Source: Peptococcaceae bacterium UBA5356 (lineage in GTDB: Bacteria > Bacillota > Peptococcia > DRI-13 > DTU073). From it: 35,286 nucleotides of DNA. The notes beneath the pieces are model-generated. The model was given only the letters and a program-made list of their open reading frames with translations, was not told where the DNA came from and ran no database searches. Location of the stretch: contig DHPU01000084.1 in assembly GCA_002407935.1 (NCBI GenBank), positions 1 to 35,286 on the forward strand. Reading direction: 5' to 3'. This document shows, in pieces, positions 16,651-24,718 of the stretch; within the stretch, counting starts at the first letter, position 1; each line of letters starts with the position of its first letter. A program made the position numbers and the translations under genes.

Positions 16651-17229
16651 TTATTCGTATCTTATGTCATTCCCATTAAATTTGTTCATCGCTTCGTCAA
16701 TACCCTCAGTACCCCAAACTTTTAAACCTTCTAAAGAACTTTTAATTACTTCCGGTAATATTTTTCTCTCATTTTCCCCCAAAGCTCCCAAAACATAATC
16801 CTCTGCCTTCATCGGTCCTGTCGGACGTCCAATCCCAATTTTCAAGCGGGAATAATCAGGCGAATTCAACATCTGCGTAATCGACTTCAGCCCATTATGA
16901 CCACCACTGCCTCCGCCCCTTTTAAACCGAAGCCGACCAACCTCCAGATCTAAATCATCATGAATCACCAACAAATCCTCAATAGCATCCCGATAATAAT
17001 TAATAATCTCCAACACGGCCTCTCCACTCTTATTCATATAAGTCTGTGGTTTAAGCAATAGCACCTTCTGCCCTGCCAACCTTCCTTGTCCAACTAGTGC
17101 AGCCCCTTGCTTTTTATCAATCTTTAAATCATAACAAGAAGCGAGGGCATCCAAAACCATAAAGCCCACATTATGCCGTGTTTTTTCATAGCGGGCACCA
17201 GGATTCCCCAGTCCCACAATCAACTTCAT
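16651..17229 (-). CDS. pth: Peptidyl-tRNA hydrolase
   Basis: This 192-residue protein begins MKLIVGLGNPGARYEKTRHN, which includes Asn10 and the catalytic His of the family. It has KPQTYMNKSGEAV and DDLDLEVGRLRFKRGGGSGG downstream. Pth frees tRNAs from peptides dropped by ribosomes (SpoVC in B. subtilis). The ATG at 17229, with GGAGG 8 nt upstream, is preferred over a longer frame that overlaps prs. The ctc (L25) gene found between prs and pth in Bacillus is absent: the gap is 17 nt. Confidence 0.97.
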   Translation of the reverse strand: MKLIVGLGNPGARYEKTRHNVGFMVLDALASCYDLKIDKKQGAALVGQGRLAGQKVLLLKPQTYMNKSGEAVLEIINYYRDAIEDLLVIHDDLDLEVGRLRFKRGGGSGGHNGLKSITQMLNSPDYSRLKIGIGRPTGPMKAEDYVLGALGENERKILPEVIKSSLEGLKVWGTEGIDEAMNKFNGNDIRYE

Positions 17230-17246
17230 CACAACTTCCTCCAAAA

Positions 17247-18191
17247 TCAATTAAAAATTTCACTAATGGAAAGGTCCGCATGAATACGAATAATCGCTTC
17301 CCCAATTAAAGGTGCCGTTGATAACACTTTGATTTTATCCAACTGCTTGTCCTTACTAAGGGGAATCGTATTCGTCACAACTACTTCCTTAATGACTGAT
17401 TGCGCTAATCTTTCAATAGCAGGTCCTGATAAAACAGGATGAATACAACAAGCATATACTTCTTTAGCCCCTTTATCAACCAAGGCCTGCGCTCCCATCG
17501 TAATTGTTCCGGCTGTATCAATAATATCATCGACCATCACTACAGTTTTTCCCTCAACATCACCGATAATATTCATTATTTGCGCTACATTAGGCCGTGG
17601 TCTACGCTTATCAATTATCGCCAAAGGGGCATGCAGCCTTTCCGCCAAAGTACGAGCTCTGGTAACTCCACCTAAATCGGGAGAAACAACAACAATATCC
17701 TCAATTTGCTTATTCAGAAAATACTCCGCTAAAATAGGCTCACCCTTTAAATGATCTACCGGGATATCAAAAAAACCTTGAATTTGACCAGCGTGGAAAT
17801 CCATAGACATTACCCGTGACGCCCCTGCTGCCGTAATCAGATTCGCTACCAATTTAGCCGTAATCGGGTCTCTGGCTTTAGCCTTCCTGTCCTGCCTGGC
17901 ATAACCATAATAAGGGATCACCGCAGTAACCCGATTTGCCGATGCTCTGCGCAAAGCATCAATCATAATCAGCAACTCCATCAAACTATCATTAACCGGA
18001 GTACAAATAGGTTGAATAACAAACGTATCCGCTCCTCTCACACTTTCCTCAATTCCCACACTAATTTCCCCGTCACTGAAAGTTTTCACCGAAGCCGCAC
18101 TGACCTTTTCTCCTAAATACTCCACAATTTCTTTAGCTAATTGCTCATTAGCATTACCCGTGAAAATCTTCAGTGCCTTATAATTTGCCAT
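17247..18191 (-). CDS. prs: Ribose-phosphate pyrophosphokinase
   Basis: This 314-residue PRPP synthetase is of normal length. It shows the ATP-site segment RRASANRVTAVIPYYGYARQ, the flexible loop KARDPITAKLVAN and the PRPP-binding loop VVMVDDIIDTAGT. It makes PRPP from ribose 5-phosphate and ATP for nucleotide, His and Trp synthesis. The ATG has an AGGGGG site. It lies 12 nt after glmU, in the same operon. Confidence 0.98.
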   Translation of the reverse strand: MANYKALKIFTGNANEQLAKEIVEYLGEKVSAASVKTFSDGEISVGIEESVRGADTFVIQPICTPVNDSLMELLIMIDALRRASANRVTAVIPYYGYARQDRKAKARDPITAKLVANLITAAGASRVMSMDFHAGQIQGFFDIPVDHLKGEPILAEYFLNKQIEDIVVVSPDLGGVTRARTLAERLHAPLAIIDKRRPRPNVAQIMNIIGDVEGKTVVMVDDIIDTAGTITMGAQALVDKGAKEVYACCIHPVLSGPAIERLAQSVIKEVVVTNTIPLSKDKQLDKIKVLSTAPLIGEAIIRIHADLSISEIFN

Positions 18192-18203
18192 TTTTAAAAC
18201 CCC

Positions 18204-19592
18204 CTACTTTACTTTTTCTTTCTTTGAATTTTTTTCTCGACTTCCCCAATCTTCTATATTTCTTTGTTCTCCTCGCGCTATCGCCAAGGCCCCCGCCGGT
18301 ATCTCTTTCGTTACCGTAGAACCGGCTCCAATATACGCACCTGACCCCACTCGAATCGGGGCTACCAGATTGGTATTACTACCAATAAAAGCCCTATCCT
18401 CGATAATCGTTTGATGTTTATTGACCCCATCATAATTGCAGGTTATTGTACCGGCGCCAATATTCACCTCTTCACCTACAATACTGTCTCCAACGTAACT
18501 CAAATGAGGAATTTTCGAACCTCGCCCGATCAAAGAGTTTTTTACCTCGGCAAAATCTCCTACTTTAACTCCCTCGGCTAGCTCAGTCCCCGGTCTAAGA
18601 TAACTATAAGGGCCAATCATACACGCCCTGCCCACCTTAGCCTCAAGTAAAAAAGAATTATCAATCACACAGTCTTCGGCAATCCAAGAATCTACAATTC
18701 TTGTGGCTGGTCCAATCCGGCAATTTTCTCCAATAACCGTTTCCCCTTCCAAAATTACTCCCGGATAAAGAATCGTATCCAGCGCAATTTGAACATCTTT
18801 CCCCACATAAGTAGTTTGAGGATCCAGCACCGTAACGCCCTGCAGCATGTGCTTCTTTAAAATCCTCTGATGCATATAAGCTTCTGCCTCCGCTAACTGA
18901 ATCCGATTGTTAATCCCCATCGCTTCTTGATAATCTTCTAAAAGAAAAGTTTCCACCCGTTTGTTTTGCTCTACCAAAAATTTTATCACATCTGTAAGAT
19001 AATATTCCCCTTGCGCATTAGCAGGTGTTAATCTTGCCAACCCTTCTTTAATGCTGTCCAATTCAAAACAATACGCCCCTGTATTAATTTCCTTAATTTC
19101 TTTTTCCTCAGATAATGCATCCTTTTCCTCTACAATCTTTTTAATTCCTACTGAATTTTTAATAATTCTTCCATACCCCGTAGGCTCCGGTACCATAGCC
19201 GTTAGTACCGTAGCCTTTGCCGCAGATAAAAGATGCTTCTCCTTTAAGCTTTCCAGTGTCTTCCCCCTTAATAAAGGAGTATCCCCGCATAAAACCAGAC
19301 AACTTCCTCCTGCATATTCTTGTAATAAAGGAAGTGCTTGCAGCAAAGCGTGCCCCGTTCCTAACTGCTCATGCTGATAAACATACCGATAACCCCGGCC
19401 CAGTGCCTTCTCTATTTTTTCCCCTTGATAACCCAAGACAATAATAATATCCTGCACAGCAGCCTCGTTAAGGGCGTCAATCACATGGCTAATCATGGGA
19501 ACATCGGCCACTTTATGCAATACTTTCGGTTCCTTTGATTTCATCCTCGTCCCTAATCCTGCCGCCAAAATAACTGCCACTGTTTGAGGCAA
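18204..19592 (-). CDS. glmU: Bifunctional GlmU: GlcN-1-P acetyltransferase / GlcNAc-1-P uridyltransferase
   Basis: This 462-residue protein has an N-terminal pyrophosphorylase (residues 1-230, LAAGLGTRMKSKEPKVLHK) and a C-terminal left-handed beta-helix acetyltransferase (about 250-455, including GAGTITCNYDGVNKH). It makes UDP-GlcNAc for peptidoglycan and wall polymers. The start is TTG with a strong GGGGGGA site. It is the first gene after the spoVG terminator. A TATAAT box at 19636-19641 may provide its own promoter. Confidence 0.98.
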   Translation of the reverse strand: MPQTVAVILAAGLGTRMKSKEPKVLHKVADVPMISHVIDALNEAAVQDIIIVLGYQGEKIEKALGRGYRYVYQHEQLGTGHALLQALPLLQEYAGGSCLVLCGDTPLLRGKTLESLKEKHLLSAAKATVLTAMVPEPTGYGRIIKNSVGIKKIVEEKDALSEEKEIKEINTGAYCFELDSIKEGLARLTPANAQGEYYLTDVIKFLVEQNKRVETFLLEDYQEAMGINNRIQLAEAEAYMHQRILKKHMLQGVTVLDPQTTYVGKDVQIALDTILYPGVILEGETVIGENCRIGPATRIVDSWIAEDCVIDNSFLLEAKVGRACMIGPYSYLRPGTELAEGVKVGDFAEVKNSLIGRGSKIPHLSYVGDSIVGEEVNIGAGTITCNYDGVNKHQTIIEDRAFIGSNTNLVAPIRVGSGAYIGAGSTVTKEIPAGALAIARGEQRNIEDWGSREKNSKKEKVK

Positions 19593-19635
19593 TCTTAATC
19601 CCCCCTTATCTATCCACCAATATATTTATATCATA

Positions 19636-19641
19636 ATTATA
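19636..19641 (-). promoter_or_regulatory. Candidate -10 box for glmU-prs-pth
   Basis: A perfect TATAAT on the minus strand lies 44 nt before the glmU start and after the spoVG terminator. The -35 is poor (TTAGGA at 16 nt). I call it a candidate only. Confidence 0.4.
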
Positions 19642-19675
19642 CCTCTAAAGTCATCTTTCCTAAGCAAATTTTCTA

Positions 19676-19704
19676 ATAAAAATAAGGAGCTTTTAAAAAG
19701 CTCC
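19676..19704 (-). terminator. Terminator after spoVG
   Basis: The arms 19686-19694 and 19696-19704 (ggagctttt / aaaagctcc) form a stem followed on the minus strand by a T-rich tract. A 14-bp perfect palindrome (TGACCAGCTGGTCA, 19706-19719) lies directly upstream in the transcript. Confidence 0.72.
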
Positions 19705-19753
19705 CTGACCAGCTGGTCAACTTTGTCCTCATTCTCCGCCAGAATAATTTCAA

Positions 19754-20008
19754 TTAAATTGCTTCCTGATAGGCCTTTAATACAGCAGATTGAATAATTT
19801 CGCGAGCATCGGAAGAAATAGGATGAGCAATATCCCGAAATTCGCCCTCGGGAGTTTTTCTGCTAGGCATAGCTACAAATAAACCATTAGTACCTTCAAC
19901 AACTTTAACGTCATGTACTACAAAAGAATCATCAAAGGTTATCGATACAACCGCTTTCATTTTGCCTTCCTGATTTATTTTCCTAATCCTAATATCTGTT
20001 ATATTCAT
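19754..20008 (-). CDS. spoVG: Regulatory protein SpoVG
   Basis: This 84-residue protein has the SpoVG core: MNITDIRIRKI, MKAVVSITFDDSFVVHDVKV, then GLFVAMPSRKTPEGEFRDIAHPI. SpoVG is a small nucleic-acid-binding regulator acting in asymmetric septation and on envelope and virulence genes in different Firmicutes. The ATG at 20008 with AGGTGGTGA upstream is preferred over a TTG seven codons earlier that sits on this site. A sigma-H-type promoter lies at 20049-20075. Confidence 0.96.
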   Translation of the reverse strand: MNITDIRIRKINQEGKMKAVVSITFDDSFVVHDVKVVEGTNGLFVAMPSRKTPEGEFRDIAHPISSDAREIIQSAVLKAYQEAI

Positions 20009-20048
20009 TAAGTTCACCACCTTCCTCAATAACTGGCTATTAACACCT

Positions 20049-20075
20049 ATTCGTCATAAAATTGTATTTTCCTGC
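20049..20075 (-). promoter_or_regulatory. Sigma-H-type promoter of spoVG
   Basis: On the minus strand GCAGGAAAA (20075-20067), 11 nt, GACGAAT (20055-20049). The sigma-H pattern is RnAGGAwWW and RnnGAAT, so both boxes match fully. It is 40 nt before the spoVG ATG. spoVG is the classical sigma-H gene, and the strongly AT-rich DNA upstream (20080-20318) recalls the AT-rich box of the B. subtilis promoter. Confidence 0.75.
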
Positions 20076-20318
20076 TACTCTTTAAGAAATTTCCCATTAT
20101 TTAGTCCTTGGGTACATTTGTTTATATCCATTTATTCATTTATTGCAATATATGAAATATTCACGCGGGACTTGATTGAATCTGCAAAAACTTCATCATA
20201 AAAAAGACTACAAAACTACTTCTTATGACAATTTTTTCTTCTTCCTGCTTTTCCTTATAGATTACCTCAAAAAACTTTATTTTGCAAATATTTTTTTATT
20301 TGAAATATTTATTGCCAA

Positions 20319-21062
20319 CTATTTTTTACTAATGTCTGTTAATATTTCCTTCGCCAAGGCTAAATCACTAGGTTTATCCACATCCACACCTATTTCCGGA
20401 TATGGAGAAATCACCGCAACTCCATTAACTCCACCCAGCAGTCTGGACACCCCTTTTTCGGCCTCCTTAAGCGAGAGCCTGCCCCACACATAATTCCACA
20501 GCAATTTCCAGCCCAGATGTGACACCAAAGCAAGAGGTTTCTTTCGCAACCGCACCAGCTCCTTGGCTTCCTCTACACATTGCTCCACTATTTGAGGTTT
20601 GATTAAAAACAAATTGCCGCCGGTAAAAACCCCTTCCCGCAAATGAACGTAAGTACGCTTTACCCCGGGATACTTTTGCTCATTTACTTCCTTACTTACA
20701 ATTGGATAAAAAAGAGCTCCCTCTAACTTACGGCAACTCTCGACAAAGTGGTTTACTGCCTCTGGTGTAAGTAAAGGGATATCCCCGGTAGCAATTAAAA
20801 TCTGTTGGGCGTCCTCAGGCACTAAACGAAAAGCCTGCATAAAACTTTCTATCGTTGTTTCCCCACTATTCACAAGCTCAATTTGGGGAGATTGTTCTGC
20901 ATACTTTTTCTTTAATGCTTCTGGCGAACCGGCAATGATAATCCTTTGCAGATAGGGCAATTTTTGCAAGGCTTCAACGACAAAATCTACCATATACCGT
21001 TTGCCAATGGTGATTAACGGTTTAGAACCACCCGCTAGGATAATCGCTACAGTCGTTTCCAT
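20319..21062 (-). CDS. MobA-like NTP-transferase domain protein
   Basis: This 247-residue protein has the alpha/beta nucleotidyltransferase fold of the MobA/GT-A type: VAIILAGGSKP at the start, a metal-binding-like ATGDIPLLTPEAVNHF near residue 92-107 and GVFTGGNLFLIKP in the middle. The usual loop after LAGG (S-x-R-M-G-x-x-K) is missing, so the substrate cannot be told from the motif. The C-terminal GVDVDKPSDLALAKE matches sugar-nucleotide and MobA-like enzymes. It follows the GntR gene by 14 nt and is likely co-transcribed. No molybdopterin genes are nearby. Confidence 0.75.
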   Translation of the reverse strand: METTVAIILAGGSKPLITIGKRYMVDFVVEALQKLPYLQRIIIAGSPEALKKKYAEQSPQIELVNSGETTIESFMQAFRLVPEDAQQILIATGDIPLLTPEAVNHFVESCRKLEGALFYPIVSKEVNEQKYPGVKRTYVHLREGVFTGGNLFLIKPQIVEQCVEEAKELVRLRKKPLALVSHLGWKLLWNYVWGRLSLKEAEKGVSRLLGGVNGVAVISPYPEIGVDVDKPSDLALAKEILTDISKK

Positions 21063-21076
21063 CTTTATTTATACTC

Positions 21077-21781
21077 CTAATATGTTTCCTTCTTATTTTC
21101 GGCTTTTTTGCTAAGCAGCTTTAGCATCGCCTGTTCGGCATGTTCAATATGCTCCTGTCCTAATTTTTGAGCCAAGGCGACATTATGTTCCGCAATCGCT
21201 TCTACAATTCCTTTATGTTCTCCCAGACTCTTTTTCTTTCTGCCCGGCAGAGTAATGGAAGTAGACCGCAATCGATAAACCTGTTCCTTTAAATTAATTA
21301 AAAAGCCAATCAATCTTTCATTACGAGTAGCTTTATAAATAAGCTCATGTAACCCCACATCCGTCTTCACCGTTAACGAAAGATCCTCATTATAAAGATA
21401 CTCATTCTCCTCCAGCAGATAACGCTCCATTTCTTCTATTTCACTATCCGTAGCTCTTTCCGCCGCTAGTCCACAGGCCAAAGACTCCAACGCAGACCTA
21501 ATTTCATAGACTTCATCCACATCTTTAAACGAAATTTCTGAAACATAAGCCCCTTTACGAGGGAGAATAACAACAAAACCTTCTAATTCCAGTTTGCGAA
21601 TAGCTTCTCGTACCGGCGTACGGCTTACGCCTAAATCTTCCGCAAGCTGATTTTCCATCAACCGTTCCCCCGATTTTAAAACCCCTTCTAAAATAGCTTT
21701 ACGAAGAGCTTCGAAAACAACATCACGTAAAGGTTTAAATTGATCTACCTCTACCGCAATTAAACGTCTCTCATTCAACAT
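21077..21781 (-). CDS. GntR/FadR-family transcriptional regulator
   Basis: This 234-residue regulator has an N-terminal winged helix (about 12-75, with LAEDLGVSRTPVREAIRKLE) and a C-terminal FCD ligand domain (about 85-215). The FCD domain has the Asp and His residues that hold a metal in this family. The ligand is unknown. ATG 21781 with AAGGGTGG upstream is chosen; it overlaps the end of ispE by 11 nt, so translation is probably coupled. In B. subtilis the gene at this place is purR, which is unrelated. Confidence 0.88.
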   Translation of the reverse strand: MLNERRLIAVEVDQFKPLRDVVFEALRKAILEGVLKSGERLMENQLAEDLGVSRTPVREAIRKLELEGFVVILPRKGAYVSEISFKDVDEVYEIRSALESLACGLAAERATDSEIEEMERYLLEENEYLYNEDLSLTVKTDVGLHELIYKATRNERLIGFLINLKEQVYRLRSTSITLPGRKKKSLGEHKGIVEAIAEHNVALAQKLGQEHIEHAEQAMLKLLSKKAENKKETY

Positions 21782-22661
21782 AAACCACCCTTCCCTCAAT
21801 ATCCTCACCGTTGGTTGTACGGGCAACCGCCATGTTCCAACCCGGCTTATTATAGGAAGACGCCAGTTTTTGTGCTGCTTCTTTTTGATTAAAAAAAGCT
21901 AAAAGAGTAGGTCCGCTTCCCGACATCATTACCTTTTCGGCTCCCAGTTCTTCCATTTCTTTTTTCCAGCTTATTAATTGAGGATACAAAGCGAAAGTAG
22001 CATACTCTAACACATTCCCGATATTAGCAAAGATTAACTTCTTATTCTGCTCCTGCAAACCCCGTAAAACCATCTCTGTTTGCGGTCTGCTTTCAATCTT
22101 CACCTGTGCAAGCTGTTGATAAGCCTCCTTTGCCGTTACACTAAAAGGAGGTTTGACCCATACCAACCAAATTTCCGGGGCCGGAGCACATTTACGGATT
22201 AGCTCCCCTCTTCCCTCTCCTATCGCTGTAAGCGGTTCTAGGCAAAAAGGTACATCTGAACCCAGCCTCGCTCCATATTGACCTAATTGTTCCAAAGAAA
22301 GCTGCAACTCGTATAATTGATTAATTCCCCATAAAACTGCCGCCGCATCAGTACTGCCCCCCGCCAAACCCGCTGCAAGCGGAATTTCCTTGGTCAAGTG
22401 CAGTTTAAGCCCGGAAATTTGCGGATAATCCTCTCTTAACAGCTGTGCCGCCCGATAAGCAAGGTTATCCGTTCCCGTGCCCAGTTGAGGGAAATTACAA
22501 CTCAGCTTGATGCCCTTTTCCCCTTTGGCTATCTCTACTTGATCACAAAGACTAATACCCTGCAAAATGGTCAGAACCTCATGATAGCCATCAGCTCTTT
22601 TTCCCAACACATCCAAAGTTAAATTAATCTTTCCATACGCTTTGCAAACAATTTTACGCAT
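21771..22661 (-). CDS. ispE: 4-diphosphocytidyl-2-C-methyl-D-erythritol kinase
   Basis: This 296-residue GHMP kinase shows AYGKINLTLDVLGKRADGYH at the start, the glycine-rich ATP loop IPLAAGLAGGSTDAAA and the C-terminal MSGSGPTLLAFF. IspE catalyses the fourth step of the MEP isoprenoid pathway. ATG 22661 with GGTGGA just upstream gives the family start; the open frame extends eight codons further without a ribosome binding site. It is upstream of spoVG-glmU, as in B. subtilis. Confidence 0.96.
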   Translation of the reverse strand: MRKIVCKAYGKINLTLDVLGKRADGYHEVLTILQGISLCDQVEIAKGEKGIKLSCNFPQLGTGTDNLAYRAAQLLREDYPQISGLKLHLTKEIPLAAGLAGGSTDAAAVLWGINQLYELQLSLEQLGQYGARLGSDVPFCLEPLTAIGEGRGELIRKCAPAPEIWLVWVKPPFSVTAKEAYQQLAQVKIESRPQTEMVLRGLQEQNKKLIFANIGNVLEYATFALYPQLISWKKEMEELGAEKVMMSGSGPTLLAFFNQKEAAQKLASSYNKPGWNMAVARTTNGEDIEGRVVYVE

Positions 22662-22764
22662 CTTTCCACCAAAAATCATTGCCATTTTTATTTGGCTTTT
22701 ATTTTACCACTGAACTACCTATCCGTCAAAGACCCTGCAAATTCCCCTCAAATTCCTTGGCTTT

Positions 22765-24582
22765 TTATTGATTTTTGTTTTTTTCATACCTGGCTCTTTC
22801 CGCCTTGTGCAAAACCTTTTTCCGTAACCTCAGAGAATGAGGAGTTACCTCCAGATATTCATCATCACCCAAATATTCCAGGAATTGTTCAAGAGCCAAA
22901 TTACGCGGTGCCTTTAATTTAATCGTGTCATCTTTAGTAGAAGAACGCATATTAGAAAGCTGCTTTTCCTTACAAACATTTATTACAATATCCTGTTCAC
23001 GGCTATTTTCTCCTACAATCATCCCTTCATAAACCTCAATTCCAGCTGTCATGAAGAGCGTTCCCCGTTCTTCAGCAGCTAACAGCCCATATGTTGTAGT
23101 TGTCCCTGTTTCCCAGGCAATCAGCACCCCATTCTTCCTACGATTAATTTCACCCCGATATTCTTTATACGCCTCAAAGCTATGATACATAATCCCATAG
23201 CCGCGTGTATCCGTGAGAAATTCCGTTCTAAAGCCCACCAATCCCCTAGCTGGAATAGAATATTCAAGGCGCACCCGTCCTCCGTTATTCAGCATATTCA
23301 ACAGATCCCCTTTGCGGGCTCCCAATTTTTCCATCACAGAGCCCACACTATCTTCCGGAGTATCTATCACAAGATGCTCAAAAGGTTCCAGTAGCCGCTC
23401 CCCCTGTCGTTTAAAAATTACCCGCGGCTTAGAGACTTGAAACTCCAATCCTTCCCTCCGCATCGTTTCAATCAAAATAGAAAGATGTAATTCTCCTCTG
23501 CCTGACACCAGAAAAATTTCTGGGCTATCCGTATCTTCAACCCGTAACGAAACATCCGTTTCCATCTCCTTTTTTAACCTCGCCCCCAGCTTTCTAGAGG
23601 TAATCGGCTCTCCTTCTTTACCGGCAAAAGGCGAATCATTCACCAGAAAGCTCATCTGCAAGGTAGGCTCATCAATTTTTAAGAGAGGCAACGGGTCTGG
23701 GCTATTCAGTTCACAAATTGTTTCTCCCACAAATATTTTCCCCAGTCCACCCACGGCAACAATTTCTCCGGTCTTTCCTTCCTCAATTTCCACTCGTTTA
23801 AGACCTTGAAAACCAAAAAGCTTGGCGACTCGGAGATTTTCCGTACTTCCATCCCGTTTAACCACCGTTACCTGCGCCCCATTTTTAATTACCCCTCGGT
23901 TAACTCGTCCAATCGCCACACGACCGAGATAATCATTATAGTCCAGCAAACTGACCTGCATCTGTAAAGCTCCGTTAACATCCCCTTGCGGAGCCGGAAT
24001 CCGTTGAATAATCGTCTCAAACAAAGAAATGAACTTTTCCCCCTTGCTCTCAGGCTGTAAAGAAGCCCACCCTTCCAACGCCGAAACATATACTACCGGG
24101 AAATCCAGCCCGTCTTCACTAACACCTAAATCAATAAACAAATCCAGTACTTCATCAACAACCTCCGAGGGTCTGGCGTTTTCCCGATCCATTTTATTCA
24201 CCACCACAATCGGTACCAGCTTTTGTTCCAAAGCTTTTTTTAAAACAAACCTGGTCTGAGGCATACAACCCTCAAAAGCATCCACCACCAAGATTACGCC
24301 ATCCACCATCTTCATGATCCGCTCTACTTCACCGCCAAAATCCGCATGACCCGGTGTATCCACTATATTAATCGTATAACCGGCATACTGGATAGAAGTA
24401 TTCTTGGCTAAAATAGTAATTCCCTTTTCCCGTTCCAAATCATTGGAATCAAGAACTCGATCCACCACCTGTTCATGGACATCAAAAGCGCCGGCCTGTC
24501 CTAACAATTTATCTACAAGCGAAGTTTTACCATGATCCACATGAGCGATAATCGCGATATTACGAATTTCTTTGCACTGCAT
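22765..24582 (-). CDS. typA: Translational GTPase TypA/BipA
   Basis: This 605-residue protein starts MQCKEIRNIAIIAHVDHGKT and has all the G motifs: AHVDHGKTSLVDK (G1), ERGITILAKN-like switch I, DTPGHADFGGEVER (G3) and NKMDRENARP (G4). EF-G-like domains II, III and V and the BipA-specific C-terminal domain follow (QLSNMRSSTKDDTIKL). BipA acts in ribosome assembly and stress adaptation. ATG 24582 with GGAGG 9 nt upstream is chosen over a start six codons earlier. Confidence 0.97.
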   Translation of the reverse strand: MQCKEIRNIAIIAHVDHGKTSLVDKLLGQAGAFDVHEQVVDRVLDSNDLEREKGITILAKNTSIQYAGYTINIVDTPGHADFGGEVERIMKMVDGVILVVDAFEGCMPQTRFVLKKALEQKLVPIVVVNKMDRENARPSEVVDEVLDLFIDLGVSEDGLDFPVVYVSALEGWASLQPESKGEKFISLFETIIQRIPAPQGDVNGALQMQVSLLDYNDYLGRVAIGRVNRGVIKNGAQVTVVKRDGSTENLRVAKLFGFQGLKRVEIEEGKTGEIVAVGGLGKIFVGETICELNSPDPLPLLKIDEPTLQMSFLVNDSPFAGKEGEPITSRKLGARLKKEMETDVSLRVEDTDSPEIFLVSGRGELHLSILIETMRREGLEFQVSKPRVIFKRQGERLLEPFEHLVIDTPEDSVGSVMEKLGARKGDLLNMLNNGGRVRLEYSIPARGLVGFRTEFLTDTRGYGIMYHSFEAYKEYRGEINRRKNGVLIAWETGTTTTYGLLAAEERGTLFMTAGIEVYEGMIVGENSREQDIVINVCKEKQLSNMRSSTKDDTIKLKAPRNLALEQFLEYLGDDEYLEVTPHSLRLRKKVLHKAERARYEKNKNQ

Positions 24583-24619
24583 TTCTGTCTTCCTCCTCAA
24601 CTTTATGGCTAACTAAAAT

Positions 24620-24648
24620 ATTTTATAACTTTTCGTCGGGAAACGCAA
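24620..24648 (-). promoter_or_regulatory. Sigma-A-type promoter of typA
   Basis: On the minus strand TTGCGT (24648-24643), 17 nt, TAAAAT (24625-24620). The -10 matches five of six and the spacing is ideal; the -35 matches the TTG half only. It lies 38 nt before the typA ATG. Confidence 0.5.
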
Positions 24649-24665
24649 GTAAAATCTGCCTTGAG

Positions 24666-24697
24666 CCTTGGTGTCTTGGTGTCTTGGTGTCTTGGCG
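24666..24697. repeat. 8-nt tandem repeat between trkH and typA
   Basis: Four copies of an 8-mer (tcttggtg with small changes, last one tcttggcg) lie head to tail just after the trkH stop. The last copy runs into the hairpin at 24692-24718. Similar CCAAGACACCAAG strings occur as intergenic repeats in many bacteria, but only this copy is visible here. Confidence 0.75.
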
Positions 24698-24718
24698 TAA
24701 GTCTATCCCTTACGCCAA
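24692..24718 (-). terminator. Hairpin over the trkH stop codon
   Basis: The arms 24692-24701 and 24709-24718 (ttggcgtaag / cttacgccaa) form a perfect 10-bp stem. The trkH stop codon (24705-24703) is in the 7-nt loop. No T-run follows on the minus strand, so termination is uncertain; it may protect or terminate the trkAH message. Confidence 0.45.
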
